Below, one piece after another: positions 34,266 to 42,452 of a DNA stretch of 64,000 nucleotides. The stretch is from Oscillospiraceae bacterium (GTDB lineage: Bacteria; Bacillota; Clostridia; Oscillospirales; Oscillospiraceae), in NCBI GenBank assembly GCA_910575265.1, contig CAJTEA010000001.1, forward strand, positions 124,001 to 188,000, read 5' to 3'. Position numbers and translations under genes: made by a program. The notes beneath the pieces are model-generated. The model was not told the origin of the DNA and made no database searches. It saw only the letters and a program-made list of their open reading frames with translations. The first letter of the stretch is position 1. The number at the start of each line of letters is the position of its first letter.

Positions 34266-35546
34266 ATGGAAAAGACAAACGCGAAATATGCCGCCTACGT
34301 CCAGATCCTGGAGGAGGAGCTGGTTCCCGCCATGGGCTGCACCGAACCCATCGCCATCGCCTACGGCGCGGCCAAGGCCCGGGAGCTGCTGGGCGCGCTG
34401 CCTGACGAAATTCTGGTGGAGGCCAGCGGCAATATCATCAAAAACGTAAAAAGCGTGGTGGTCCCCAACACCGGCGGGCTCCACGGCATCGAGGCGGCCG
34501 CGGCCGCCGGCGTGGTGGCCGGGCAGGCGGACCTGCTGCTGGAGGTCATCTCCCGGGTGACCGAGGAGCAGAAGAGGGAAATGCGTACATATCTGTCTGA
34601 ACACCCCGTCCGGGTAGAGTTTCTGGACGGCGATCTGGTGTTTGACATCCAGATCACCCTGCGCCGGAGCGGAGACGAGGTTAAGGTCCGCGTCGCCAAC
34701 TACCACACCAACATCGTCCGCCTGGAACGGAATGGAAAGGTGCTGCTGGACCTGCCGGTGGAGGCGGACGACGAGAGCGGCCTGACCGACCGCTCGCTGC
34801 TCAATATGGCGGATATCTTTGACTTCGCCCGGACGGTGGACCTCGGGGACGTGCGGGAGCTGCTGGACCGGCAGATCGAATACAATATGGCCATCGCCCG
34901 GGAGGGCCTGACCCACAGCTATGGAGCCAATATCGGCCAGGTGATCCGGGACACCTCTCCGGCGGACGACCCCATCGCCAAGGCCAAGTCCGCCGCCGCA
35001 GCCGGGTCGGACGCCCGGATGGGCGGCTGTGAAATGCCGGTTATCATCAACTCGGGCAGCGGGAACCAGGGCATGACCGCCTCCGTTCCGGTGATCGTCT
35101 ATGGCCGGGAGACCGGCGCGGATGAGGAAAAAATTCACCGGGCGCTGGTTCTGTCCAATCTGATCACGATTCATCAAAAGACCCGCATCGGGCGGCTGTC
35201 CGCCTACTGCGGCGCGGTGAGCGCTGGGGCGGCGGCGGGGGCGGGCATCGCCTATCTGGACGGCGGCGGCTATGAGGAGATCATCCACACCGTGGTCAAC
35301 GCCCTGGCGATTATCTCCGGCATGATCTGCGACGGGGCCAAGGCCTCCTGCGCCGGCAAGATCGCCGCCGCCATCGACGCCGGGGTGCTGGGCTACCGCA
35401 TGTACCAGCAGGGCCAGCAGTTCTACGGCGGGGACGGCATCCTCTCCCACGGGGTGGAAAAGACCCTGGACAACGTGGGCCGCCTGGGCAAAATCGGCAT
35501 GCGGTCCACCGACAAGGAAATTTTGCAGATCATGCTTGAAAAATAA
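34266..35546 (+). CDS. L-cysteine desulfidase family protein (UPF0597/YhaM)
   Basis: This 426-residue protein belongs to the iron-sulfur desulfidase/serine dehydratase alpha group. The four conserved cysteines are visible: PAMGCTEP (about 25), GGCEMP (about 256), and ICDGAKASC (about 354-361), which bind the [4Fe-4S] cluster that takes sulfide from cysteine in the archaeal enzyme. Cysteine breakdown to sulfide, pyruvate and ammonia is the expected reaction. ATG 34266 has GAGGAG 7 bases upstream; ATG 34263 is also possible. It stands alone behind a good promoter. Confidence 0.88.
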   Translation: MEKTNAKYAAYVQILEEELVPAMGCTEPIAIAYGAAKARELLGALPDEILVEASGNIIKNVKSVVVPNTGGLHGIEAAAAAGVVAGQADLLLEVISRVTEEQKREMRTYLSEHPVRVEFLDGDLVFDIQITLRRSGDEVKVRVANYHTNIVRLERNGKVLLDLPVEADDESGLTDRSLLNMADIFDFARTVDLGDVRELLDRQIEYNMAIAREGLTHSYGANIGQVIRDTSPADDPIAKAKSAAAAGSDARMGGCEMPVIINSGSGNQGMTASVPVIVYGRETGADEEKIHRALVLSNLITIHQKTRIGRLSAYCGAVSAGAAAGAGIAYLDGGGYEEIIHTVVNALAIISGMICDGAKASCAGKIAAAIDAGVLGYRMYQQGQQFYGGDGILSHGVEKTLDNVGRLGKIGMRSTDKEILQIMLEK

Positions 35547-35554
35547 TTTTAAGC

Positions 35555-35583
35555 TTGACATTCTTACTGCCATATGGTAAAGT
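35555..35583 (+). promoter_or_regulatory. Promoter of the AT-rich patch
   Basis: TTGACA (35555-35560), 17 bp, TAAAGT (35578-35583). A GGGAGGGG site at about 35626-35633 is followed by TTG-GGC-TAA, so no frame opens there now. Confidence 0.65.
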
Positions 35584-35668
35584 TTTAATATGTCTTAATG
35601 AAATCTATCTGTTGTAGTATTTTTGGGAGGGGATTCTATTGGGCTAAAAGGATTCATGTGATTAGTTA

Positions 35669-35863
35669 ATGCCAGCTACACTCTTAATAACCATAAGTTC
35701 AGCGTTTGATCCTTCAACTATTACAGGTGATTATACTGAATACATTTGGTCGGATGGTGTTCATTATTGGTATCATGTTGTTGGTTATGCAACATATACG
35801 AATGCCGGAGGGCAAACTGTACATCAGTATATTAGCTGTGAGACCCGAACTGCTAGAATATGA
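35669..35863 (+). CDS. Hypothetical short protein, possibly truncated
   Basis: This 64-residue frame begins MPATLLITISSAFDP, a weak signal-like stretch, followed by an aromatic-rich part (DYTEYIWSDGVHYWYHVVGY). It has no ribosome site at its ATG, and a TAG lies two codons upstream in frame. The promoter and ribosome site 35-110 bases earlier suggest that the true 5' end was lost or frameshifted. Its stop overlaps the next start by 4 bp. I do not recognise the family. Low GC suggests transfer. Confidence 0.4.
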   Translation: MPATLLITISSAFDPSTITGDYTEYIWSDGVHYWYHVVGYATYTNAGGQTVHQYISCETRTARI

Positions 35864-36222
35864 GAAGTAGATTGACATTTATATTGTCGCTTTTTATTGG
35901 TATACTATGGCTGCTTGAGGGCATTCCTCTATCGACAGGACCAACATTTAAATTATATACGTTCTGGTGTGTGATTTTTATCTCTATTGCGGTGCCGATT
36001 TTGAATGCTCAAAGTGGGTCACACAAATCAAAACTGGCAACTTCATTTGCGCTCGGCATATTTGTTGGTGTAAATCTTATGGCCTCTTTTGTCTCTGTTG
36101 TAATATTTTATATACAGGCTAAATTTTATGGTATCCTGTTTCCTCTGTTGAAGTTCTGTTTTATTTTTTTACTTCTTAAATTTCAAGCAAAGTATAAATT
36201 GCCGATTGAAAAGCAACCATAA
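35860..36222 (+). CDS. Hypothetical membrane protein, AT-rich
   Basis: This 120-residue protein has four hydrophobic helices (about 5-22, 30-47, 62-85, 90-110) and a short basic tail KYKLPIEKQP. No family is recognised. It is translationally coupled to the preceding short frame (ATGA overlap), so the pair probably formed one unit, for example a small secreted product with its membrane partner. Base composition is far from the neighbours. Confidence 0.6.
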   Translation: MRSRLTFILSLFIGILWLLEGIPLSTGPTFKLYTFWCVIFISIAVPILNAQSGSHKSKLATSFALGIFVGVNLMASFVSVVIFYIQAKFYGILFPLLKFCFIFLLLKFQAKYKLPIEKQP

Positions 36223-36357
36223 ATGCTTATAACTATCTTCGTAATGATAAAAGCCTATCAAACAGCGTAAGCCGTTTTGTTAAAACCAGTATGTTGCACT
36301 GGCAAACAAGTTTGCGGATTATGCCGCGAACCTGACAGAATCACAAAAATGAACAAC

Positions 36358-36384
36358 AGCCCCGCCGGTCCGGCGGGGCTGTCT
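36358..36384 (-). terminator. Terminator of the alcohol dehydrogenase gene
   Basis: CAGCCCCGCCGG and CCGGCGGGGCTG (loop TC) just after the stop on the minus strand; the T content after it is only moderate. The rest of 36223-36390 shows nothing I can name. Confidence 0.7.
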
Positions 36385-36390
36385 GCTTGC

Positions 36391-37572
36391 TCAGTGGTTT
36401 GCCATCTCGTAGATTTTCAGGCAGTCGGCCTCATACAGCACCTTGGCCACGCCCTTTTTGCCGCCGCCGGCCACGATGCACATTTTGGCCATTGTTTCCA
36501 TCTGCTCCCGGGTGGGGGAGATGCCCAGCTCGGAGAAGCAGGTGGGCATGTCGATGGAGCGGTAGAAGTCCTCCATGGCCTCAATCCCCTTCAGGGCGGT
36601 CTCCTCATTTGTGCCGCCGCGCTCCACGCCCATGACGTTCACCGCGAACTTCACAAACCGGTCCAGGCAGTCCCGGAACACATATCGGGCCCAGCTGCCC
36701 CACACGGCGGCGAGACCCGCGCCGTGAGTCACGTCGAACATGCCGCCCATCTCGTGCTCCAGGCCGTGGGAGGCCCAGTCGCCGCCGTCGCTGCCGCAGC
36801 CGGTCAGGCCGTTGTGGGACAGGCTCCCGGCCCACATGATCTCCGCCCGGGCGTCGTAGTTTTTGGGGTCGGCGTGGAGAATTCTGGCGTTTTTCATCAC
36901 GGCGCGCATCAGCCCCTCGGCCAGGCTGTCGGTGAGCTCCATGGTGCCGTTGGGGGTAAAATACCGCTCCATGGTGTGCATCAGGATGTCGGCGCAGCCG
37001 CTGGCTGTCTGGTACGCGGGCAGGGTGACGGTGAGCTCGGGGTTCATGACGGCGAATTTGGGCCGGCAGATGTCATCGTTGTACCCCCGCTTCACACCGC
37101 CCTCGTCCTTAGTAATCACGCTGCTGTTGCTCATTTCGCTGCCCGCGGCGGCGATGGTGAGCACCGTCCCCACCGGCAGGCAGGCTTTGGCCTTGCGGGT
37201 GTGGTCATACAGCTCCCACACGTCGGCCTCCTCCGCCAGACCGTAGGCGATGGCCTTGGCCGAGTCAATCACGCTGCCGCCGCCCACGGCCAGGATGAAG
37301 TCCACCCCTTCCTTCCGGCACAGCTCAATGCCCTGATACACCAGGGACAGCCGGGGGTTGGGCACCACGCCGCCCAGCTCAATATGGGCCACGCCCTCCT
37401 TGTCCAGCGACGCCTTCACCCGGTCCAGCAGCCCGGAGCGGACCACACTGCCGCCGCCGTAATGGATGAGCGCCTTTTTACAGCCCTGCTCCTTGACCAG
37501 CGCCCCGGTCCGCTCCTCCGCGCCCTTGCCGAACACCACCTTGGTGGGGGTATAATAGGTAAAATTGAACAT
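36391..37572 (-). CDS. Iron-containing alcohol dehydrogenase (butanol dehydrogenase type)
   Basis: This 393-residue cytosolic enzyme reduces aldehydes to alcohols with NAD(P)H. Marks: N-terminal FNFTYYTPTKVVFGKG, coenzyme motif VGGGSVIDSAKA (about 96-107), and the metal site region with DILMHTMERYF and SHGLEHEMGG ... HGAGLAAVWGSW, where Asp and three His bind iron. BdhA/YqhD-like proteins match best. The start is ATG 37572 with AGGAGG upstream. Confidence 0.93.
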   Translation of the reverse strand: MFNFTYYTPTKVVFGKGAEERTGALVKEQGCKKALIHYGGGSVVRSGLLDRVKASLDKEGVAHIELGGVVPNPRLSLVYQGIELCRKEGVDFILAVGGGSVIDSAKAIAYGLAEEADVWELYDHTRKAKACLPVGTVLTIAAAGSEMSNSSVITKDEGGVKRGYNDDICRPKFAVMNPELTVTLPAYQTASGCADILMHTMERYFTPNGTMELTDSLAEGLMRAVMKNARILHADPKNYDARAEIMWAGSLSHNGLTGCGSDGGDWASHGLEHEMGGMFDVTHGAGLAAVWGSWARYVFRDCLDRFVKFAVNVMGVERGGTNEETALKGIEAMEDFYRSIDMPTCFSELGISPTREQMETMAKMCIVAGGGKKGVAKVLYEADCLKIYEMANH

Positions 37573-37602
37573 GATCTGTCCTCCTGTTTGTTGATGGGCC
37601 TT

Positions 37603-37631
37603 ATTATACCATCAAATCCGGCTGTCCACAA
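37603..37631 (-). promoter_or_regulatory. Promoter of the alcohol dehydrogenase gene
   Basis: On the minus strand TTGTGG (37626-37631), 17 bp, TATAAT (37603-37608). Confidence 0.7.
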
Positions 37632-37637
37632 GGGGGC

Positions 37638-37666
37638 TTGCGGCGGCGGAATGAATGGGGTACAAT
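37638..37666 (+). promoter_or_regulatory. Promoter of the OmpR-type regulator
   Basis: TTGCGG (37638-37643), 17 bp, TACAAT (37661-37666), 25 bases before the ATG; it nearly abuts the divergent promoter. Confidence 0.65.
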
Positions 37667-37691
37667 AGGAAAAAACGAGAGGGGGCCCGCC

Positions 37692-38354
37692 ATGAAAACC
37701 ATTGCGGTGATTGACGACGATATCCACATCGGCAATGTTCTGGAGGAGCTGCTCCAGCGGGAGGGCTACGCCGTCCTCCGGGCCTACTCGGGGACGGAGG
37801 CGGTGCTGCTTTTGGAGCGGCGGCGGCCCGACCTGGTACTGCTGGACCTGATGCTGCCCGGCCTGTCCGGGGAGGAGGTGCTGGCGAAAATAGAGGGGAT
37901 TCCGGTGATGGTAGTCAGCGCCAAGGTGGGGGTGGAGAACAGAGTAAGCCTGCTTCTCAAAGGGGCGGTGGACTACCTGGAAAAACCCTTTGACAGCCGG
38001 GAGCTGCTGGCCCGCGTCGCCGTCCGCCTCCGGGAGGGCGCCGCCCCCAGTCTGCCCCCGGCGCTGGAGGCGGGCGCCCTACGGCTGGACCCCGCTTCCC
38101 ACACTGTCACGGCGGATGGAACGCCCGTCCGGCTGACCAAGACGGAGTACGCCATTTTGAAGCTGTTTCTTCAAAATCCCGGCCAGGCCATCGCCAAGTC
38201 GGTCATTCTGGACCGCATCTCCGCCGACACCCTCGACTGCACCGAGAGCTCGCTGAAAATTCATGTGAGCAACCTGCGGAAAAAGCTGCGGGACGTGACC
38301 GGGACGGATTTTATTGAATCAGTGTGGGGGATCGGCTTTAAGCTGAATCTTTGA
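37692..38354 (+). CDS. OmpR-family response regulator
   Basis: This 220-residue regulator has a receiver domain (1-115) with acidic DDD (about 8-10), phospho-acceptor Asp52 in LLDLMLP and Lys in DYLEKPF, and a winged-helix DNA-binding domain (about 130-220) ending SVWGIGFKLNL. The start is ATG 37692 after GAGGGGG; a longer upstream frame covers the promoter. It precedes an ABC exporter and its sensor kinase, the usual arrangement for peptide or antibiotic sensing, and probably activates the ABC promoter through the TTACCC repeats. Confidence 0.92.
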   Translation: MKTIAVIDDDIHIGNVLEELLQREGYAVLRAYSGTEAVLLLERRRPDLVLLDLMLPGLSGEEVLAKIEGIPVMVVSAKVGVENRVSLLLKGAVDYLEKPFDSRELLARVAVRLREGAAPSLPPALEAGALRLDPASHTVTADGTPVRLTKTEYAILKLFLQNPGQAIAKSVILDRISADTLDCTESSLKIHVSNLRKKLRDVTGTDFIESVWGIGFKLNL

Positions 38355-38368
38355 ATCTTTCCCAATTC

Positions 38369-38413
38369 TTTACCCTTTTCTTACCCACCCTCTTTACCCT
38401 TTGGGGGTAGACT
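38369..38413 (+). promoter_or_regulatory. Direct repeats and promoter before the ABC exporter
   Basis: TTACCC occurs at 38370-38375, 38381-38386 and 38394-38399 (steps of 11 and 13 bp). TAGACT at 38408-38413 is the likely -10, with no -35 hexamer at the proper distance. Repeats at about one helical turn in place of the -35 are typical of OmpR/PhoB-type activation. Confidence 0.6.
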
Positions 38414-38443
38414 GGGGCCATCCAAGAAAAGGAGGTTCGTTTT

Positions 38444-39358
38444 ATGGACTATATTCTCACCGCTGACAGTCTGTGGAAGTCCTACAAGGGGTTTCACGCG
38501 CTGAGCGGTCTCAACATGCGCGTGCCCAAGGGGGGCGTTTACGGCCTGGTGGGCCGGAACGGGGCGGGCAAAACCACACTCATCCGTCTGATCTGTGGCT
38601 TGCAGGCCCCCACCTCGGGGGGCTACACCCTCTTTGGCCTGGACAACGCGTCCAAGGAGATCCACAGGGCCCGCCGCCGTATGGGGGCGGTGGTGGAGAC
38701 CCCCTCTATCTATCTGGACCTGTCCGCCGCCGACAACATCAAGGAGCAATACCGGGTGCTGGGCGTCCCCTCGGATGAGGGGGTAAACGAGCTGCTGGAG
38801 CTGGTGGGGCTGGCGGACACCGGCAAAAAGAAGGTCCGGAATTTCTCCCTGGGCATGCGCCAGCGGCTGGGCATCGCCATCGCCCTGGCCGGGGACCCGG
38901 ACCTTCTGGTGCTGGACGAGCCGGTCAACGGCCTGGACCCCCAGGGCATCATCGAGACCCGGGAGCTGATCCTCAAGCTGAACCGGGAGCGGCAGATCAC
39001 CGTCCTCATCTCCAGCCACATCCTGGATGAGCTGTCCCGCCTGGCTACCCACTATGGCTTTATCGACGGGGGCCGGATGGTGAAGGAGATCAGCGCCCGC
39101 GAGCTGGAGGCCGCCTGCCGAAAGTGTCTGCGGGTGGAGGTCACTGACACCCGGATTCTGGCCCGGGTGCTGGACGGCATGGGGCTGGAGTACAAGATCC
39201 TCACCGAGGGCAAGGCGGATATCTTTGCCCAGCCGGTGATCTCCCAGCTCTCCGCCGCGCTGGACAAGGAGGGCTGTCAGCTCCTCTCCGCCCAGGAGCG
39301 GGACGAGAGTTTGGAGAGCTACTTCATCAACCTGGTGGGAGGTGGTCCTCGTGACTAA
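38444..39358 (+). CDS. ABC transporter ATP-binding protein
   Basis: This 304-residue ATPase has Walker A GRNGAGKTT (about 37-45), signature NFSLGMRQRL (about 133), Walker B LLVLDEPVNGLDP (about 152-164) and the switch His in SSHILDE. The C-terminal 80 residues form the extra domain typical of BcrA/YxlF-like exporters. It works with the permease that follows; stop and start overlap. Substrate unknown; lantibiotic or bacitracin-type resistance and lipid export are both possible. Confidence 0.93.
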   Translation: MDYILTADSLWKSYKGFHALSGLNMRVPKGGVYGLVGRNGAGKTTLIRLICGLQAPTSGGYTLFGLDNASKEIHRARRRMGAVVETPSIYLDLSAADNIKEQYRVLGVPSDEGVNELLELVGLADTGKKKVRNFSLGMRQRLGIAIALAGDPDLLVLDEPVNGLDPQGIIETRELILKLNRERQITVLISSHILDELSRLATHYGFIDGGRMVKEISARELEAACRKCLRVEVTDTRILARVLDGMGLEYKILTEGKADIFAQPVISQLSAALDKEGCQLLSAQERDESLESYFINLVGGGPRD

Positions 39359-40163
39359 CCTGCTGTCCGCCAACCTGTTCCGCCTGAGAAAGAGCATCCT
39401 GTTCTGGGTGACCCTGCTGCTGTGCGCCGCCGCCGGGGCCTGGCAGCCCCTCCAGACCTATCTGGAATACCAGCGACAATTCCCCCTGGACGCTATCTTC
39501 TTTGTCTACGCCATGCTCATCGGCCTGGTGCTGTCTGTATTCCTCCCCCTGTTCTTCGGTTCGGAGTACAGCGACGGGACCATCCGCAACAAGCTGGCCG
39601 CCGGCCACCCCCGGCTGTCCGTCTACCTGGCCAATCTGATCACCGCCGTGTTCGCTGCCCTCATCTTCTGCGGCGGGTATATTCTGTGTACCCTGGCGGT
39701 GGGGGTCCCCCTGCTGGGTGGGCCCAAGGCCCCCGGCCCGCTGTTGACCAGCCTGATCCTCTCCCTGCTCATGGCGGCGGTCTGGTGCGCCATTTTCACC
39801 GTCCTCATCATGAATTTCAGCCGCAAGGCCGCCTCGGCGGTGTGCTGTATACTGCTGTTCCTGCTGATTTTCGGTACCGCGCTTACGGTCTATCAGGTGC
39901 TGGATGCCCCGGAGTTTTACCCGTCCCTTCAGCTGGTGGACGGAGAGATGGTGTCAGAGATGGTACGCAATCCCCGCTATCTCCAGCCGGACGAGCGAAA
40001 AATCTATGAGCTCCTGCTGGACCTGGACCCGGTGGGCCAGGCCGTTCAGTTCACCGACGGCACCGTCACCCGCCCCGTCCAGATGGCCCTGTGCTCCATG
40101 GGCATATTCGCCGTTACCACCGCCGTCGGGCTGACCCTGTTCCGGCGGAAGGACCTGAAATGA
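39351..40163 (+). CDS. ABC transporter permease
   Basis: This 270-residue ABC-2 type membrane protein has about six helices (near 15-35, 55-75, 100-125, 140-165, 170-190, 245-265). The phrase FGSEYSDGTIRNKLAAG after helix 2 is a mark of the NatB/BcrB-like family. I start it at GTG 39351, 8 bases after GGGAGG, inside the end of the ATPase gene; GTG 39342 is an alternative. Confidence 0.88.
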   Translation: MTNLLSANLFRLRKSILFWVTLLLCAAAGAWQPLQTYLEYQRQFPLDAIFFVYAMLIGLVLSVFLPLFFGSEYSDGTIRNKLAAGHPRLSVYLANLITAVFAALIFCGGYILCTLAVGVPLLGGPKAPGPLLTSLILSLLMAAVWCAIFTVLIMNFSRKAASAVCCILLFLLIFGTALTVYQVLDAPEFYPSLQLVDGEMVSEMVRNPRYLQPDERKIYELLLDLDPVGQAVQFTDGTVTRPVQMALCSMGIFAVTTAVGLTLFRRKDLK

Positions 40164-40173
40164 GGTGACAACC

Positions 40174-41052
40174 ATGCTCCCCTGGCTGATTTGCGGCGCT
40201 TTGGCGCTGACCGTGCTGGTCCTTCTGGTCAAGCTCTTGCTCCTCCGCCGGAGTTTGGACGAGATTGCCCGGCAGCTGGGGGAACGGCTTTCCCGCGACA
40301 CCAACAACCCCATGTTCTTGTCCATCCGGGATGTCCACGCCCGAAAGCTGGCGTCAGAGCTGAACATCCAGCTCAAGGAGCTGCGCCGCCAGCGGCAGAA
40401 GTATCAACAGGGAGATGTGGAGCTGAAAAACGCCGTCACAAATATCTCCCACGATCTGCGCACCCCTCTCACCGCCATCCGGGGCTATCTGGACCTGCTG
40501 GGGCGGGAGGATCTGCCGGACAGCGTCCGGCGTTACCTGGAACAGGTGGAAAACCGGATGGAGGCCATGACCCGGCTGACCGAGGAGCTGTTCCGCTACT
40601 CCCTGGCGGCCGACCAGCCGGAGCTGGCGCTGGAGGCGACCGATCTGCGCCGTGTTCTGGAGGAGAGCATGGTATCCTTCTACGCCAACCTGAGCCAGCG
40701 GGGAATTACCCCGGAAATCTCTCTGCCGGAGGCCCCGGTGGTCCGCGCCCTGAATCCCTCCGCCGTGGGGCGGATTTTTGGAAACATCATCAGCAACGCC
40801 CTGAAATACAGCGGCGGGGACTTTGCCGTCACCCTGGACGAAAATGGGACCGCCGTCTTTTCCAACACCGCCCGCGGCCTGGACCCGGTGTCCGCCGCCC
40901 AGCTCTTCGACCGCTTTTACACGGTGGAAACCGGCCAGGGCTCCACTGGCCTGGGGCTGTCCATCGCCAGACTGCTCACCGAGCGCCTGGGCGGGACCAT
41001 TCAGGCGGAGTACCGGGAGGAGCGGCTGTATATCACGGTATCTTTTTTATGA
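40174..41052 (+). CDS. Sensor histidine kinase
   Basis: This 292-residue membrane kinase has one hydrophobic N-terminal helix (about 5-25), no extracellular sensor domain, a coiled-coil linker, the H-box ISHDLRTPLTA with His93, N-box GNIISNALKYS, and G-box GSTGLGLSIARLL. Such small kinases in an exporter operon (BceS/intramembrane-sensing type) often read the state of the transporter. It is the last gene of the regulator-ABC-kinase set. Start ATG 40174 after TGAGGTGA. Confidence 0.9.
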   Translation: MLPWLICGALALTVLVLLVKLLLLRRSLDEIARQLGERLSRDTNNPMFLSIRDVHARKLASELNIQLKELRRQRQKYQQGDVELKNAVTNISHDLRTPLTAIRGYLDLLGREDLPDSVRRYLEQVENRMEAMTRLTEELFRYSLAADQPELALEATDLRRVLEESMVSFYANLSQRGITPEISLPEAPVVRALNPSAVGRIFGNIISNALKYSGGDFAVTLDENGTAVFSNTARGLDPVSAAQLFDRFYTVETGQGSTGLGLSIARLLTERLGGTIQAEYREERLYITVSFL

Positions 41053-41080
41053 GGTTTAAACGGGCGGAAGCAGGAAGTTC

Positions 41081-41109
41081 TTGCTCCTGCCCGTCCGGCG
41101 TGGTATAAT
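41081..41109 (+). promoter_or_regulatory. Promoter of galK-galT
   Basis: TTGCTC (41081-41086), 17 bp, TATAAT (41104-41109), 32 bases before the ATG. Confidence 0.75.
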
Positions 41110-41141
41110 CAAAACCAACTTTATGAGAGAGGTGACGCCCT

Positions 41142-42440
41142 ATGCGCTCCTGTACCGCTCTGCTTCGTTCCCTCCGGGCCGGGGAATATGACAAGGCCCT
41201 GGCCGCCCTGTACGCCCTGGACGGCGCCCCGGACAGCCTCAAGAAAGCCCGGGACCGCGCCTGTCACGCGGCGGAGGCTTTCATGAATACCTTCACCCCC
41301 GCCGAGACGGCTCAGACCGCTCTGTTCAGCGGTCCCGGCCGTACGGAGATCGGTGGCAATCACACCGACCACCAACACGGCCGGGTGCTGTGCGGCAGCG
41401 TGGATATGGACATGCTGGCCTGCGCCGCCCCCAATGGCAAACAGGTGATCCGTATCCTGTCCGAGGGATACCCCGCCCTGGAGGTGGGGCTGGACGACTT
41501 GTCCAGCCGGGAGGAGGAGAAGAATACCTCCGCCGCCCTGGTCCGGGGGATGGCCGCCAGGGTAAAGGAGCTGGGCTGTGGCCTGGCCGGCTTTGACGCC
41601 TATGTGACCTCCACGGTGCTGTCCGGCTCCGGCCTCAGCTCCTCCGCCGCCTATGAGACGCTGCTGGGCAACATCTTCAACCGCTTCTGCTGTGAGGACA
41701 AGCTGGATCCCATCACCATCGCCAAAATCGGCCAGTACGCCGAGAACGTCTACTTCGGCAAGCCCTGCGGGCTGATGGACCAGATGGGCTCCTCGGTGGG
41801 CGGGGCGGTGTTCATCGACTTCGACGACCCCATCAACCCAATCGTAGAAAAGGTAAACTATGATTTTTCCGGTTCCGGTTACGCCCTGTGCATTGTGGAC
41901 ACCGGCTCCAGCCACGGCGACCTCACCGGCGACTACGCCGACATCACGAAAGAGATGGGCGCGGTGGCGGCTCATTTCGGCAAAAAGGTGCTCCGGGATG
42001 TGTCCGTAACGGACTTCCGCACCGCCATTCCCGCCCTGCGCCAGGAGTGCGGCGACCGGGCGGTGCTGCGGGCCACGCACTTCTATGCTGACGATCACCG
42101 GGCGCTGCTGGAGGCCGCGGCCCTCAAGAATGGGGACTTTGACTTCTTCCTGAGCCTAGTGAACCAGTCCGGGCTGTCCTCCGCCCTCCATCTGCAAAAC
42201 ACCTGGTCTGTCCATGACACCAGGCAGCAGGCCATCCCCCTGGCCCTGGCGGAGGCCGAGCGCCTTCTGGACGGGGGAGCCTGCCGGGTCCACGGCGGCG
42301 GCTTCGCCGGCACCATCCAGGCCTGGGTTCCCAACGGCGATTTGGAGCAGTTCAAAGCCGGTATGGAGGCCCTCTTGGGTGAGGGCAAGTGCCACATCCT
42401 CCACATCCGCCCCCAGGGCGGCTGCGTGGTGGCGGAATAA
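41142..42440 (+). CDS. galK: Galactokinase
   Basis: This 432-residue cytosolic GHMP kinase phosphorylates galactose at C1. Motifs: GPGRTEIGGNHTDHQHG (about 65-81; galactokinase signature), the ATP loop TVLSGSGLSSSAAYE (about 160-174), and the C-terminal RVHGGGFAGTIQ. It has an N-terminal extension of about 40 residues compared with E. coli GalK, a feature of clostridial forms. galT follows by 12 bp. Confidence 0.95.
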   Translation: MRSCTALLRSLRAGEYDKALAALYALDGAPDSLKKARDRACHAAEAFMNTFTPAETAQTALFSGPGRTEIGGNHTDHQHGRVLCGSVDMDMLACAAPNGKQVIRILSEGYPALEVGLDDLSSREEEKNTSAALVRGMAARVKELGCGLAGFDAYVTSTVLSGSGLSSSAAYETLLGNIFNRFCCEDKLDPITIAKIGQYAENVYFGKPCGLMDQMGSSVGGAVFIDFDDPINPIVEKVNYDFSGSGYALCIVDTGSSHGDLTGDYADITKEMGAVAAHFGKKVLRDVSVTDFRTAIPALRQECGDRAVLRATHFYADDHRALLEAAALKNGDFDFFLSLVNQSGLSSALHLQNTWSVHDTRQQAIPLALAEAERLLDGGACRVHGGGFAGTIQAWVPNGDLEQFKAGMEALLGEGKCHILHIRPQGGCVVAE

Positions 42441-42452
42441 GGAGGAGAAGTG

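Noticed and set aside
38369-38399. Short CRISPR-like array
   Set aside because: The repeats are only 6-7 bp with 11-13 bp steps, which fits regulator binding sites and not a CRISPR array.
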